Source: CAMAVH01 sp046297835 (lineage in GTDB: Bacteria; Pseudomonadota; Alphaproteobacteria; SMXQ01). Taken from it: a stretch of 64,000 bases of DNA. Every line of letters begins with the position of its first letter. Position 1 is the first letter of the stretch. Both the position numbers and the translations under genes were made by a program. The notes under the pieces were generated by a model. It was given only the letters and a program-made list of their open reading frames with translations, did not search any database and was not told the DNA's origin. Where the stretch lies: NCBI GenBank assembly GCA_046297835.1, contig JBKBHI010000006.1, positions 186,001 to 250,000 of the forward strand. The letters are read 5' to 3'. Shown here in pieces: positions 25,776 to 34,849 of the stretch.

Positions 25776-26930
25776 ATGACGATAGAGTCAACGCAGACCG
25801 ATATGAAAATCGCGGACGCGCCGACGGAAGCGCTGAATGATTTCATTATCCCTGACGCCTATCTCGACTGGCAAAAGCGCGAAGGCGTAAAAGTCATCCA
25901 GGATTTCGCCTTTGGCGATCTCTGCGCGATCGAACTCGGGCCTTGGCCGCGAAAGGGAGGAGCGGGAGCGATCATTAACGTTCCCAGCGATTATCTCCCT
26001 AATGATGCGCATTTGGTCGAAATCGCGTCCGGCGCGCAGTCCGAGCCCGAACATCATATGTACGAAGAAAACGTCTATATCCTGTCCGGCCGCGGCGCCA
26101 CGCGGATATGGCTGGACGGACGGCAACCCGAGACCTTCGAGTGGGTTGCGGGCAGTTTCTTCTCGATTCCGCTCAATGCCTGGTATCAGCATTTCAATGT
26201 CGGCGCCGAGCCGGCGCGCTACATCGCCGTCACCGACGCCCCCCCCGTTATGCGGCGGATGCGCGACGAGGATTTCGTCTTCAACAACGCCTTCCAATTC
26301 ACCAGCCGCTATCAGCCGGGCAGCAGCCAATTCGCCGGGGGCAAGCTTTATAACCGGCGCGTTTGGGAAACCAGTTTCGTGCCCAACGCGCCGGACATGG
26401 CGCTCTACGGCTGGAAGGCGCGCGGCGCCGGCGGCATCAACGTGATGCTGGAAATGGCGAAAAATTCGCAGAAGGCGCATATCTCGGAATTTCCGGTGGG
26501 CACTTATAAAAAAGCGCACCGCCACGGCCCCGGCGCGCATTTGGTGGTCCTCAACGGCGTCGGCTTCTCGTTGCTCTGGACGAAAGACGATCTATCCGAC
26601 CTGCGCCGCTGCGATTGGCAAAAGAACGGCATGGTGATCATCCCGAGCGACGGCTGTTTTCATCAGCATTTCAACACGGGCACGACTCGGGCGCGCTATC
26701 TCGCCATGCGGCCTGGAACCGCCGGGTTCCTGCCTCCGCAAGGTCGGGCCGCCAGCATCGAGCTCAGCACCAAAGAAGGCGGCGGCCAAATCGAATACGC
26801 CGACGAACATCCGAAAATCCACGAGATGTTCGAAGCCGAACTCGCGCGCCATGGCGCGACATGCCGCATGAAAGCCTTCGTTTCCTGCTGCAACGGCGAA
26901 GTCGGCCCGACCAGCGAGCGCGAAACCTAG
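25776..26930 (+). CDS. bicupin-domain protein
   Basis: 384 residues from the ATG at 25776 (GGGGA upstream). Two cupin barrels are visible. The first is around residues 85-160 (EPEHHMYEENVYILSG...GSFFSIPLNAWYQHFN), the second around 240-310 (KAHRHGPGAHLVVLNG...MVIIPSDGCFHQHFN). Both keep His/Glu metal ligands. It lies 146 bases after the Rieske gene on the same strand. It could be a ring-cleaving or sugar-binding cupin; gentisate-dioxygenase-like catalysis is possible, but it lacks a clear match. It is convergent with eutA, only 15 bases apart. Confidence 0.75.
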   Translation: MTIESTQTDMKIADAPTEALNDFIIPDAYLDWQKREGVKVIQDFAFGDLCAIELGPWPRKGGAGAIINVPSDYLPNDAHLVEIASGAQSEPEHHMYEENVYILSGRGATRIWLDGRQPETFEWVAGSFFSIPLNAWYQHFNVGAEPARYIAVTDAPPVMRRMRDEDFVFNNAFQFTSRYQPGSSQFAGGKLYNRRVWETSFVPNAPDMALYGWKARGAGGINVMLEMAKNSQKAHISEFPVGTYKKAHRHGPGAHLVVLNGVGFSLLWTKDDLSDLRRCDWQKNGMVIIPSDGCFHQHFNTGTTRARYLAMRPGTAGFLPPQGRAASIELSTKEGGGQIEYADEHPKIHEMFEAELARHGATCRMKAFVSCCNGEVGPTSERET

Positions 26931-26945
26931 GCGAAGCCGCCCGCG

Positions 26946-28463
26946 TCAGCCCTCGAAGACGAGCGACTTGACCACTGCCGGAATGGCGTCGACCGCCTTG
27001 ATTGGCTGGCCAAGATCGACGAAATCGAACTCTCCGACCTTGATGCCATCAAGGACGATGATGTCCTGCGCGACGCGCTCTTCCTCCTTGAGGATGGAGC
27101 CGACTAGACCAGCCACGTCTGCCGACAGGATGACAATCCAGGGATAGGACGAGATCGGCCGGAGCGTTTGCGTGATGCCGCTGCACAGCGCTTTGATCGA
27201 GGCGCGATCGGGGACCACCGGGCCGAGCAGCGCGAGGGCGATCGGGCGCTGCAAATCGTCTGGGGCGAGATCCAGCCGCGCGAAGCCGCTCAAAATGGCG
27301 GCCTTGACCGACGCCCCGGTTAGCGGCATCGCATCGGTCGGCAGATATGCCGGAACGACTTGAAGATCGGCCTGCGGCAATAGTCCGTCGCGCGAGACGA
27401 AGACAGTGCTGCTCGACAATTGAACGGTATATTGCGAGGCGCCGATGACGGTGGCCCGGATGCGCTCCAAGCTGCCAGCCAACGCCATCCCCAATGTCGG
27501 CACGCGCTCACGTATAGCCGAACCGAGGTGCGGTCCCAGGTCCCCGTGTTCTCGGCCATAGAAGCCGTAGATATATTCGCTGACGCCGCCGGAAAAGCTG
27601 AGTTCGCCGATTGGCCCGATATATTTCAAAGGGCCCGACACGATCAGGCCAGCCGCGAGCGGCGACAACGGCTGGCGCTGCACCACCTCATACAGAAGGT
27701 CCGCCAACCGTTCGGCCAAGGCCCTTTTCTGCGCTTCGCTAATTCTGTCGCCCAGTTGCAGGGAATAGCCGCAAGCGCGCGCCACCGCTTGGCCAGCATT
27801 CTCAATGCGGACGAGCCGGTTGTCGTCGTCCCATGCCAGCAGTCGCGCGCCGACATTCACCGACGCGGTCTCGACGATGACGCCGGATTCGATAATCGCC
27901 AGCTTCGCGGTGCCGCCACCGATGTCGACATGCAGGCAAACGCCGCCATTCCGCGATCTCGCCACGGCGCCGGAGCCGTGAGCGCCGAGCACGGCCTCGA
28001 GATTGGGACCCGCCGTGGCGCAGACGAATTTTCCTCCGTTCGCCGCGAGCATCCTGATGATGGCTTCGGAGTTTTGCTTCCGGACGGCCTCGCCAGTGCA
28101 GATCACGGCGCCCGTGTCGACGTCGTCGATCGCCATGTCGGCGGCTTTATAGCTACGGCGCACGAAATCGGCGAGTTCGCGCATATCGATCGTGTCCGGC
28201 CCCGTATAGGGCGTCAATAGGATCGGCGAACGATACAGGACCTTACGGTCGATTATCTCGAACTCGCTGGACATCTGCTGGCTTCGGCGACGGAGGACCA
28301 ACCTGGAGAACATGAGGTGAGATGTGGAAGACCCGATATCGATCCCGACGCTGGTCAAGCGCAGCCAATCTGGGTTGGAAGGAAACCCATCTTCTGCGGG
28401 GGGGCCGAACACCGCTTCGTTGTCGGCCCCGTAATGACCATGCTCGAAAGGGTCGTCGTGCAT
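26946..28463 (-). CDS. eutA: EutA-like ethanolamine ammonia-lyase reactivating factor
   Basis: 505 residues from the ATG at 28463. The ASKHA ATPase phosphate-1 motif VGIDIGSSTSHLMFSRL is near residue 40 and VDIGGGTAKLAIIESG near 195. Both, and the intervening PLLTPY-type segment, are typical of EutA. Known role: ATP-dependent exchange of damaged cobalamin from ethanolamine ammonia-lyase (EutBC). No eutB, eutC or B12-enzyme gene is present in this window, so the partner must be elsewhere or different. It is the last gene of a minus-strand series (Rieske 2, binding protein 2, IclR, MFS, eutA). Confidence 0.82.
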   Translation of the reverse strand: MHDDPFEHGHYGADNEAVFGPPAEDGFPSNPDWLRLTSVGIDIGSSTSHLMFSRLVLRRRSQQMSSEFEIIDRKVLYRSPILLTPYTGPDTIDMRELADFVRRSYKAADMAIDDVDTGAVICTGEAVRKQNSEAIIRMLAANGGKFVCATAGPNLEAVLGAHGSGAVARSRNGGVCLHVDIGGGTAKLAIIESGVIVETASVNVGARLLAWDDDNRLVRIENAGQAVARACGYSLQLGDRISEAQKRALAERLADLLYEVVQRQPLSPLAAGLIVSGPLKYIGPIGELSFSGGVSEYIYGFYGREHGDLGPHLGSAIRERVPTLGMALAGSLERIRATVIGASQYTVQLSSSTVFVSRDGLLPQADLQVVPAYLPTDAMPLTGASVKAAILSGFARLDLAPDDLQRPIALALLGPVVPDRASIKALCSGITQTLRPISSYPWIVILSADVAGLVGSILKEEERVAQDIIVLDGIKVGEFDFVDLGQPIKAVDAIPAVVKSLVFEG

Positions 28464-28531
28464 TTGCCTATCTCTCCCTACAAGCCGCCTGTAGCGGTTT
28501 TGTCTTTTTATAAAGCTTGGCGGACCGATTC

Positions 28532-29797
28532 TTAAATTTTTGGCGCTGCCACCCTCGTTCCCGTCCCGGTCAGGGCATCTTTTATACCCTGCCGCCGCCG
28601 CATGGCCCACAGCCACAAGCCTAGGCAGAGAAGGGCGCCGGCAGCGGTGGGCCAAGCTAATCCAGCATGGTCAGCAACGACGCCTATGATCACTGCGCCG
28701 ATCGCTGGACCGCCGCGAAATAAAACGCCGTAAAGGCTCATCACCCGCCCGCGCATATCGCCGGCGACGGCTGATTGTGCCAACGTCTGAGTTCCGATCC
28801 CATTCACCGAAAGGGCGCAGGCGGCGACGGTTACCAGACCGACTGCTGCCCAGAAGCTGGGCGCCAAGGTGAAGAGCAGGACGCTAACGCACATGACCGC
28901 CAAGCTAATAATGGTAGCTTGAAACACTTGGTCCAACGCATTGCGTCGAACCATCACGAGGCCGCCCAGCATGGCGCCGACTCCCATAGCCGAGGTGAAC
29001 CAAGCGAGACCCGCAGCGCCCTCATTGAAGACGCCATCGGCGAACCCGGGCAGAAGCTCGGTCAATGGGCGCACAAGAATGCTCCCTATGGCGAAAAGAA
29101 GCAGCAAGGGGCCAAGGCCGCGATGCTGCGCGACATATCGGTATCCAGCGGAGACCTGCGCTCCCATGGAGTTTTTTGCCTGGGGCGCGCGTTTAACCGG
29201 GGATGTGTCGATCGACCAGAGCGCGGCGAGTAGGGCGAAATAACTTGCCGCGTTGACGGCGAAAGCGCCCGACACGCCCGCTTGCACGATCACTAGCCCG
29301 GCAATCGCGGGGCCGATAAAGCGGGCCAGATTGAAGAGGACGGCATTGCTCGCTAAAGCGGTCGATAGCAACTCGCGGGGGATGAGACTCGGGATGAGCG
29401 CGAAACGCGCCGGTTGATTAATAGCCGCGATGCAGCCCCGCAAAGTGACGAGAGCGACAAGCAGCCAGATATCCAAAATCCCCAAGGCGGACGTCAAGAA
29501 CAGAGTCGAGGCATGGAGCATCGCTATGCTTTGCGTTTGGAGCGAGATGCGGCGAGGGTCCCCACGGTCTGCGATCACGCCGCCAATAGGGCTGAGAATC
29601 ACGGCGGGGAAAAGATCTGCAAAGGCAATGATGCCGAGCCATGTCGTCGATTCCGTCAATTGCCAAGTCAGCCAGCCGATCGCAATGCGCTGCGTCCAAT
29701 TGCCGATTAACGACACGAAATCGCCGGACAAATAAATGCAATAATTGCGATGCTTGAGAAGTTCGCGGACGGAAGCGGGGGCGTCGGCTGCGGACAT
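28532..29797 (-). CDS. MFS transporter (EntS-like MFS_3 branch)
   Basis: 421 residues with 12 predicted membrane helices. The helix 2-3 loop motif GGVIADRGDPRRI, and the N-terminal RNYCIYLSGDFVSLIGNWTQRIAIGWL, are characteristic of the enterobactin-exporter-like MFS group. Known members export small molecules or toxic metabolites. It follows the IclR gene on the same strand after about 200 bases. Whether it exports a pathway intermediate or imports the substrate is not decidable here. Confidence 0.88.
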   Translation of the reverse strand: MSAADAPASVRELLKHRNYCIYLSGDFVSLIGNWTQRIAIGWLTWQLTESTTWLGIIAFADLFPAVILSPIGGVIADRGDPRRISLQTQSIAMLHASTLFLTSALGILDIWLLVALVTLRGCIAAINQPARFALIPSLIPRELLSTALASNAVLFNLARFIGPAIAGLVIVQAGVSGAFAVNAASYFALLAALWSIDTSPVKRAPQAKNSMGAQVSAGYRYVAQHRGLGPLLLLFAIGSILVRPLTELLPGFADGVFNEGAAGLAWFTSAMGVGAMLGGLVMVRRNALDQVFQATIISLAVMCVSVLLFTLAPSFWAAVGLVTVAACALSVNGIGTQTLAQSAVAGDMRGRVMSLYGVLFRGGPAIGAVIIGVVADHAGLAWPTAAGALLCLGLWLWAMRRRQGIKDALTGTGTRVAAPKI

Positions 29798-30000
29798 GTC
29801 TCATTCTTTCACCGGTGTTGCGGAGCCGGATTCTCCATTCAGGCGACAGATTATTCAGAGACGGCGCTTGGGGAGGAGCCAACTCGCCAGGAGTTTTTGG
29901 GGCAAACCTCGCTTTTTAGCGGGCTCGTGATGCGAGGTCCTGACGAGAGCTGCGGCGTCGTCAACTATAGAGCGATTTGCGGGAGCGGAGGTGGCCGCCG

Positions 30001-30861
30001 TCATTTCTTCTTACTTCGAGGCAAAGGCCTGCTCGGCGCGCGTGATTTTCTCTGTTCGCCCCCTGCATGAGAGAAATCACCGCGGTATCCTACGGAATGG
30101 GACAAGTCCAAGGCCGTTTTCTTTAACTGGCTGGCTATACGGCTGCCGTACGACAAGTCGCAAGTGCCTGCTGCGCTCGCCAGAGTAATGACGAAGCAGA
30201 GATTCCCATTGTGATCGAACACCGGCGCCGCGATGGTGTCGTGCCCGGTGCCTCCGGAAGAGCAGGCGAGGCCAAATTTCCGAACTTCGATTTTAATGTT
30301 GCGGACTGTCTCGGCATCGGGCCGCTTGCCCCGCGCCGTTGACCAAGAAGAGAGTTCGCGCTTGAGCGAAGCCCGAGTATCGACCTCTGGCATATATGTC
30401 AGAAATATGCGGCCGGTGGCCGACGTGAGTAGCGGCAGATTGCTGCCTTCGCGAACCCTTAGCAGCGAGGCAAATTCGCCGCTTTGATATTTGATGACAG
30501 TGCAGCCGCTCGATCCCCAGACACTGAGGAGAGAGGTTAGGCCGGTCTCGCGGCTGAGACGCGTGATCGATTCGGACGCGAGCTTCACGGAATCGAGGCG
30601 TGATAAGGCGGTCAATCCCAGATCAATGATGGCGGGCCCTAAATCATAGCGGCCACTGTCGGAATCGTAAGACACCAACCCCATCTGCGCGATCGATTTT
30701 AAGTAGCGCTGCGTCCGCATCGGCAACATTTTCGAGGCGGAAGAAATCTCGGTCAGCGTGGCGGGACCCTTCATGCAGGCGATTGTCTTTAGGATCGAGA
30801 TGCCCGTGGCGACCGTCTGATTGCCGCCTGTGGTGGTTCTTTTTCTTGGCATAATCCTCAT
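30001..30861 (-). CDS. IclR-family transcriptional regulator
   Basis: About 286 residues from the ATG at 30861; starts at 30900 and 30852 are alternatives, because none has a strong ribosome site. The winged HTH (about 15-75) reads TVATGISILKTIACMKGPATLTEISSASKM. The effector domain follows, ending around 240 with FDHNGNLCFVITLA. The C-terminus is basic and low-complexity (RPLPRSKKK). IclR proteins often control aromatic catabolism. It sits between the two ABC/oxygenase modules and is the only regulator in the island, so it is the best candidate for controlling both. Confidence 0.88.
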   Translation of the reverse strand: MRIMPRKRTTTGGNQTVATGISILKTIACMKGPATLTEISSASKMLPMRTQRYLKSIAQMGLVSYDSDSGRYDLGPAIIDLGLTALSRLDSVKLASESITRLSRETGLTSLLSVWGSSGCTVIKYQSGEFASLLRVREGSNLPLLTSATGRIFLTYMPEVDTRASLKRELSSWSTARGKRPDAETVRNIKIEVRKFGLACSSGGTGHDTIAAPVFDHNGNLCFVITLASAAGTCDLSYGSRIASQLKKTALDLSHSVGYRGDFSHAGGEQRKSRAPSRPLPRSKKK

Positions 30862-30951
30862 GCTCGCAAAGCCCGCCGGCGCGGCGGGGGCCGAAATCAT
30901 CCATTATGTCGCGTGGCCTGACAAGACCGCATCCGCGACACAAGCGGACAT

Positions 30952-30986
30952 AAAAAAGGCGGCTGCGAGGGCAGCCGCCTTTCTTT
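30952..30986 (-). terminator. bidirectional-looking intrinsic terminator
   Basis: Perfect inverted repeat GGCGGCTGC / GCAGCCGCC with a 4-base loop, flanked by six A on the left (T-run on the minus strand) and TTTCTTT on the right. It lies just downstream of the binding-protein gene that ends at 31005, so it most likely ends that minus-strand transcript. Confidence 0.85.
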
Positions 30987-31004
30987 GCGGTAAGCGCCTG
31001 CGGA

Positions 31005-32126
31005 TCAAGGAATGAGCGTCTTGATCAGTTCCTTCGCCTTTTCCATCGAACTGACGAAGTCTTCAGTCTGGGTGCCGATGTATTGATCGATGTTATCCAT
31101 GTCAAGCGCTCGGCTGGGATCGCCGATCGACACGCCTTTGCGGCGGCTGTTGAGCTGGACCGCCTTCATGATTTTTTCTTGGACGTCGTGGGTGAGGATC
31201 CAGTTGACGAAAACCGTCGTGGCGTTGGGATTTGGCCGGGGCTCCATGACCTGGAGGCCGCAAACGCCGACGCTCCAAGTCTTGAGGCCGGTAAGAGCCG
31301 CAAGGTTGACCGTCACGCCGCTTTCCTGAAGACGCACGACTTCAGCGTTGGGAATGCCCATGCCAATTGGATATTGCCCCTGCGCGAACCAGGTGACCAA
31401 CTGGCGGGTGTTCTGCGTGATCACCGGCTGTTGGTCGACGATCATTTTCTTTATGAAATCGGGTCCGTAGGTGTGGAGGATTGCGCTCATCTGGATGATG
31501 GTCGAGCCGCCGCGCGGATCGGCCATGACCATTTTGCCTCGCCATTTCGGATCGAGAATATCCTTGAACTCCTTGAGTTCGCCCGGCTTGATCACATCGG
31601 TGTTGTAATTGACGAAGGGGCTGTCGTAGGCGCAGAACGAAGGCACGTATTTTTTGCCGTTGTCCAAGAACATGCCTTTGAAGCCGCCGTACCATTTGCT
31701 CTCGTCGGCGACTTCCGGCAACAGGAGCATCGGCCGGACATCGGCCAATCCTCCCTCCTCGATCAGCTTGTAAATCTGCGTTTCAGTGCCGCCGACGCGA
31801 AGATCCCATAGATGCCTGCCGACTTCTCGCTCCTTCATGACGCGCGGCCAAAAGTCGCGTCCGGCAAAGGACGTCACCTGTATCTTGATATCGGGGTAAT
31901 CTTTCTGAAATGTTTCCAGCAGGGTTTGCCACAGCTTGCCCGAAGGACCGGATACGACCAGCTTGCCTTCTTTCTTGGCGGCCGCGACGGTCGCATCCCA
32001 TTTCTGTTTAGCGGCTGTGTCGACCCACTGCTGGGCTGCGGCCGGCGCCGCCATCGTAATGGCTGATGCAACGCCTAAGATCATGCCGAGCATGAAATGT
32101 CGCCGGCAATGCGTGCCGAGTTTCAT
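31005..32126 (-). CDS. ABC transporter periplasmic binding protein, Fe3+ type family (system 2)
   Basis: 373 residues. The signal sequence MKLGTHCRRHFMLGMILG has a twin-Arg pair followed by x-F-M-L, compatible with Tat export, then ALA-type cleavage near residue 31. The family pattern WDATVAAAKKEGKLVVSGP, then LLETFQKDYPDIKIQV, matches the protein at 23056. It lies downstream of Rieske 2 on the same strand, with a terminator behind it. Its ATPase and permease are transcribed in the opposite direction from 33737. Confidence 0.87.
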   Translation of the reverse strand: MKLGTHCRRHFMLGMILGVASAITMAAPAAAQQWVDTAAKQKWDATVAAAKKEGKLVVSGPSGKLWQTLLETFQKDYPDIKIQVTSFAGRDFWPRVMKEREVGRHLWDLRVGGTETQIYKLIEEGGLADVRPMLLLPEVADESKWYGGFKGMFLDNGKKYVPSFCAYDSPFVNYNTDVIKPGELKEFKDILDPKWRGKMVMADPRGGSTIIQMSAILHTYGPDFIKKMIVDQQPVITQNTRQLVTWFAQGQYPIGMGIPNAEVVRLQESGVTVNLAALTGLKTWSVGVCGLQVMEPRPNPNATTVFVNWILTHDVQEKIMKAVQLNSRRKGVSIGDPSRALDMDNIDQYIGTQTEDFVSSMEKAKELIKTLIP

Positions 32127-32216
32127 TTGTCATCCTCCCATATATTGCCCGAGCGATTGATGCCCGCCGGGTCGTTTCGCCATTTAGCATATAACGCGAA
32201 TTTCAGCCGGGCTGCA

Positions 32217-33497
32217 TTATTCTGCAGCCTGTTTTCCGCCCACCTTATTCTTCCACACTTCCTTGTGATCGACGCCGGCTTGAACGACTTCCGACATGAC
32301 TATGAGATGCGACATGTCGGGGCTTTCGCGTCGCGCATGTAGCGGGGCGCGGCCGTGTTCGACATCGTCGATGGCCTCGAGGAGAAGTTTGCGAACCCTG
32401 GCGATGATGACATCGGTCGTCCCAAGGTTTTCTTTGCTGCGGTCCTGCGTGGGGCCCTGGCTCTCTGTGGCGAACGCGTCGTGCACGTTGAATGAATCGC
32501 CCATGCCGGTGAAGTTGTCGGTCGTCATCAAGTTGCGGTCCTGGAAGTAGCGATTATCTAAGGCGCGCTTCGTGATGCCGTCTGGGCCAACGTCGTTGGA
32601 CAGGCGCTTTTCGTATTTCGCCTTATCGACCGGTTGAACCCGGTTGTATACGTAATCGAAACGAAGATGGTGCGTGTCGTCGATCGGCACGTGGAAATGG
32701 ACGGAATAGCCTTCTCCAACACGGCCTTCGTTGCCGACGATGGCGGCGAAATTCGGCATGATGAAGTTGGTGATGCGCACGTACTTCGTGTTCTCGGTCG
32801 ATTTGCGGACAGAGAAGATGCGCACGCCGTAATCGGTTATCTGATAGTCCAGCAACGGCCGGCGATCTTCCTTGTAGTACATATCGGCCGAATAGCCTTT
32901 GTCGGTGCCGGGCACCGGGCGGGTGTCCTTCTTCGTGAGCGGCCGATGAAGGAAAGACAAGTGCGCAGGGTCGTATTCGCCTTCGAGCGATTGCAGATAA
33001 TTGCAATGAATGACCGAACGCTTCAGGAAGCGGTGCGCATCGTCAGACCTCAGGAATTCGTAATCAGGAAGCTGCGGCGGCTCGCCTTTGCCCATATAAG
33101 TGAAGATCAGGCCGCCAGCCTCGATGCAGGGATAGGCGACGTTGCGAACTTCGTTCAGCATCGGCGTGTTGTCGGGCTCGGCCGGCATTTCCAGGCACTT
33201 GCCGGAGACGTCGAATAGCCAGCCGTGATAGAGGCAGCGGAGGCCGCCGTCTTCGATGCGGCCGAAAGAAAGGTCTGTGCAGCGATGAGGGCATGCACGC
33301 CCCATCAGGCCGACGCGCCCTTTTTCATCGCGGAACAACACGAGGTCTTCGCTGAGCAGCCTCACAGGAACTGGCGCGCTGCCTTGCGCTAGTTCGGCGG
33401 ACAATGCGACCGGCTGCCAATAGCGGCGCATCAGTTCGCCGCCTAACGTGCCCGGACCCGTGCGTGTGATTCGTTCGTTCTGTTCGCGCGTCAGCAT
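32217..33497 (-). CDS. Rieske non-heme iron oxygenase, phthalate 4,5-dioxygenase-like (copy 2)
   Basis: 426 residues from the ATG at 33497 (GGGAGGAAAGGC just before). Rieske ligands C69-x-H71 and C88-x2-H91 (CPHRCTDLSFGR...LRCLYHGW) are at exactly the same numbers as in copy 1. The mononuclear site is EYDPAHLSFLHRP near 175. It resembles phthalate 4,5-dioxygenase (Pht3) in its N-terminus MLTREQNERITRTG. Divergent from the second ABC system; no reductase gene nearby. Substrate unknown; an aromatic acid is likely by context. Confidence 0.9.
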   Translation of the reverse strand: MLTREQNERITRTGPGTLGGELMRRYWQPVALSAELAQGSAPVPVRLLSEDLVLFRDEKGRVGLMGRACPHRCTDLSFGRIEDGGLRCLYHGWLFDVSGKCLEMPAEPDNTPMLNEVRNVAYPCIEAGGLIFTYMGKGEPPQLPDYEFLRSDDAHRFLKRSVIHCNYLQSLEGEYDPAHLSFLHRPLTKKDTRPVPGTDKGYSADMYYKEDRRPLLDYQITDYGVRIFSVRKSTENTKYVRITNFIMPNFAAIVGNEGRVGEGYSVHFHVPIDDTHHLRFDYVYNRVQPVDKAKYEKRLSNDVGPDGITKRALDNRYFQDRNLMTTDNFTGMGDSFNVHDAFATESQGPTQDRSKENLGTTDVIIARVRKLLLEAIDDVEHGRAPLHARRESPDMSHLIVMSEVVQAGVDHKEVWKNKVGGKQAAE

Positions 33498-33647
33498 TGC
33501 CTTTCCTCCCGAGCAACGTTTATTCAAAAAACGCTTTTTATCTTTAAAAAATAAATTAGGGGCAAGAGCGGCTGCCGGTCAACAGAATGTCTATGAAATC
33601 AGCAAAATAGTGCGTTTGCGAAGGCGGCGCACAGGGCGCGCCTCGGC

Positions 33648-33675
33648 TTGACACCGAGTTTTATAAAACGATAAT
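33648..33675 (+). promoter_or_regulatory. sigma-70-type promoter with palindromic operator, driving the 33.7-48.7 kb gene run
   Basis: A perfect -35 TTGACA (33648-33653), a 16-base spacer and a -10 GATAAT (33670-33675). The spacer holds a perfect 12-base palindrome GTTTTATAAAAC (33658-33669), where a bound protein would block polymerase. CGATAATC overlapping the -10 also occurs in operators of PcaR/PobR-type IclR proteins, so the IclR gene at 30001 is a candidate ligand (inference). Confidence 0.7.
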
Positions 33676-33736
33676 CCCTGTCAAATTTCGAGCCACGCCG
33701 TAACGCAAGCGGCGGGCATCGTCCAGGGAGGAAGCG

Positions 33737-34849
33737 ATCTCGTCGCAAGCTAGGGCCGGGGCTGTCCTAAAGCTCGACCACATCCGCAAGTCGTTCGGCG
33801 ACTTCGTCGCCGTCGATAATTTGTCGCTTGAGATCGAGCAGGGAGAGATTTTCTCGCTGCTCGGCCCCTCCGGCTGCGGCAAATCGACGACGTTGCGTCA
33901 AATCGCCGGCCTCGATCAGGCCGACAGCGGGGAGATCACGCTGAAGGGGCAGCCGCTCTTCTCGTCTGCCAAGAATGTGTTTGCGCCTCCGCAGAAGCGC
34001 AACATGGGCATGGTTTTCCAGTCTTATGCGATCTGGCCGCATCTCACCGTTTACGAAACCGTGGCCTATCCTCTGCGGCTGCGTCGTTGGACTGGCGCGG
34101 ATATCGATGCGGCGGTGCGCGGCATCCTTCGTCAAGTCGGTCTCGAGGGCATGGAGGATCGCGCCGCGCCGACGCTTTCGGGCGGTCAGCAACAGCGCGT
34201 CGCATTGGCCCGCGCTCTGGTCTACAAGCCGGACGTGCTGCTGCTCGACGAGCCATTCAGCAATCTCGACGTCAAGCTGCGCGAACAAATGCGCGTCGAA
34301 CTCAAGCTGTTGCAGAGGCGCGTCGGAGTCAGCGTCATTCTCGTGACGCATGACCAAGTCGAGGCGCTGAGTTTGTCAGATCGCATCGCCATCATGAATC
34401 AAGGGCGCATCGAGCAGATCGGAGCGCCGCTTGATCTTTACGTGTCGCCCGCCACCCCTTTTGTGCGGGATTTTGTCGGCCAGACGACCAAGCTGCCGGC
34501 CGAGATTGTCGCGGCCGACGGCGAACATATCCGCTTCTCGATCGGCGAGGGGATGCCGTTGATGCTCGGGGTCGGCGGATCTCTGAGGTCGCGCACGGCC
34601 GGAGAGCGAGTGGTCGCTTGCATCCGTCCCGAGCAAATCGCTGTCGGCCGCGCGGCGCAGAACGCGACTGAGAACACGATCGAGGGCGTCGTCGAGGCCA
34701 TGCTGTTTCTCGGGGATCATTACGAGTGCGTAATGAAGATCGGCGGGGCGGAAATTGTCGCATATGCGCCCCCGAGCGAGCGCCTTAAAGAAGGCGAGCG
34801 CGTGCCCTTGGCCTTCCCGAAGGAGGTCTTCGGTCTATGGCACAATTAA
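33737..34849 (+). CDS. ABC transporter ATPase, FbpC/PotA type (system 2), probable ATC start
   Basis: About 370 residues if started at ATC 33737, matching the 365 of its paralogue at 21939. The conserved first strands (LKLDHIRKSFGDFVAVDNLSLEI) are encoded, but no ATG, GTG, TTG or CTG occurs in that frame between the stop at 33701 and TTG 33821. Starting at TTG 33821 would delete two core strands. A perfect ribosome site AGGGAGGAA lies 4-5 bases before ATC. Walker A GPSGCGKST, signature LSGGQQQRVALARAL and Walker B VLLLDEPFSNLD are intact. It overlaps the permease gene by 13 bases. Confidence 0.82.
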   Translation: MSSQARAGAVLKLDHIRKSFGDFVAVDNLSLEIEQGEIFSLLGPSGCGKSTTLRQIAGLDQADSGEITLKGQPLFSSAKNVFAPPQKRNMGMVFQSYAIWPHLTVYETVAYPLRLRRWTGADIDAAVRGILRQVGLEGMEDRAAPTLSGGQQQRVALARALVYKPDVLLLDEPFSNLDVKLREQMRVELKLLQRRVGVSVILVTHDQVEALSLSDRIAIMNQGRIEQIGAPLDLYVSPATPFVRDFVGQTTKLPAEIVAADGEHIRFSIGEGMPLMLGVGGSLRSRTAGERVVACIRPEQIAVGRAAQNATENTIEGVVEAMLFLGDHYECVMKIGGAEIVAYAPPSERLKEGERVPLAFPKEVFGLWHN

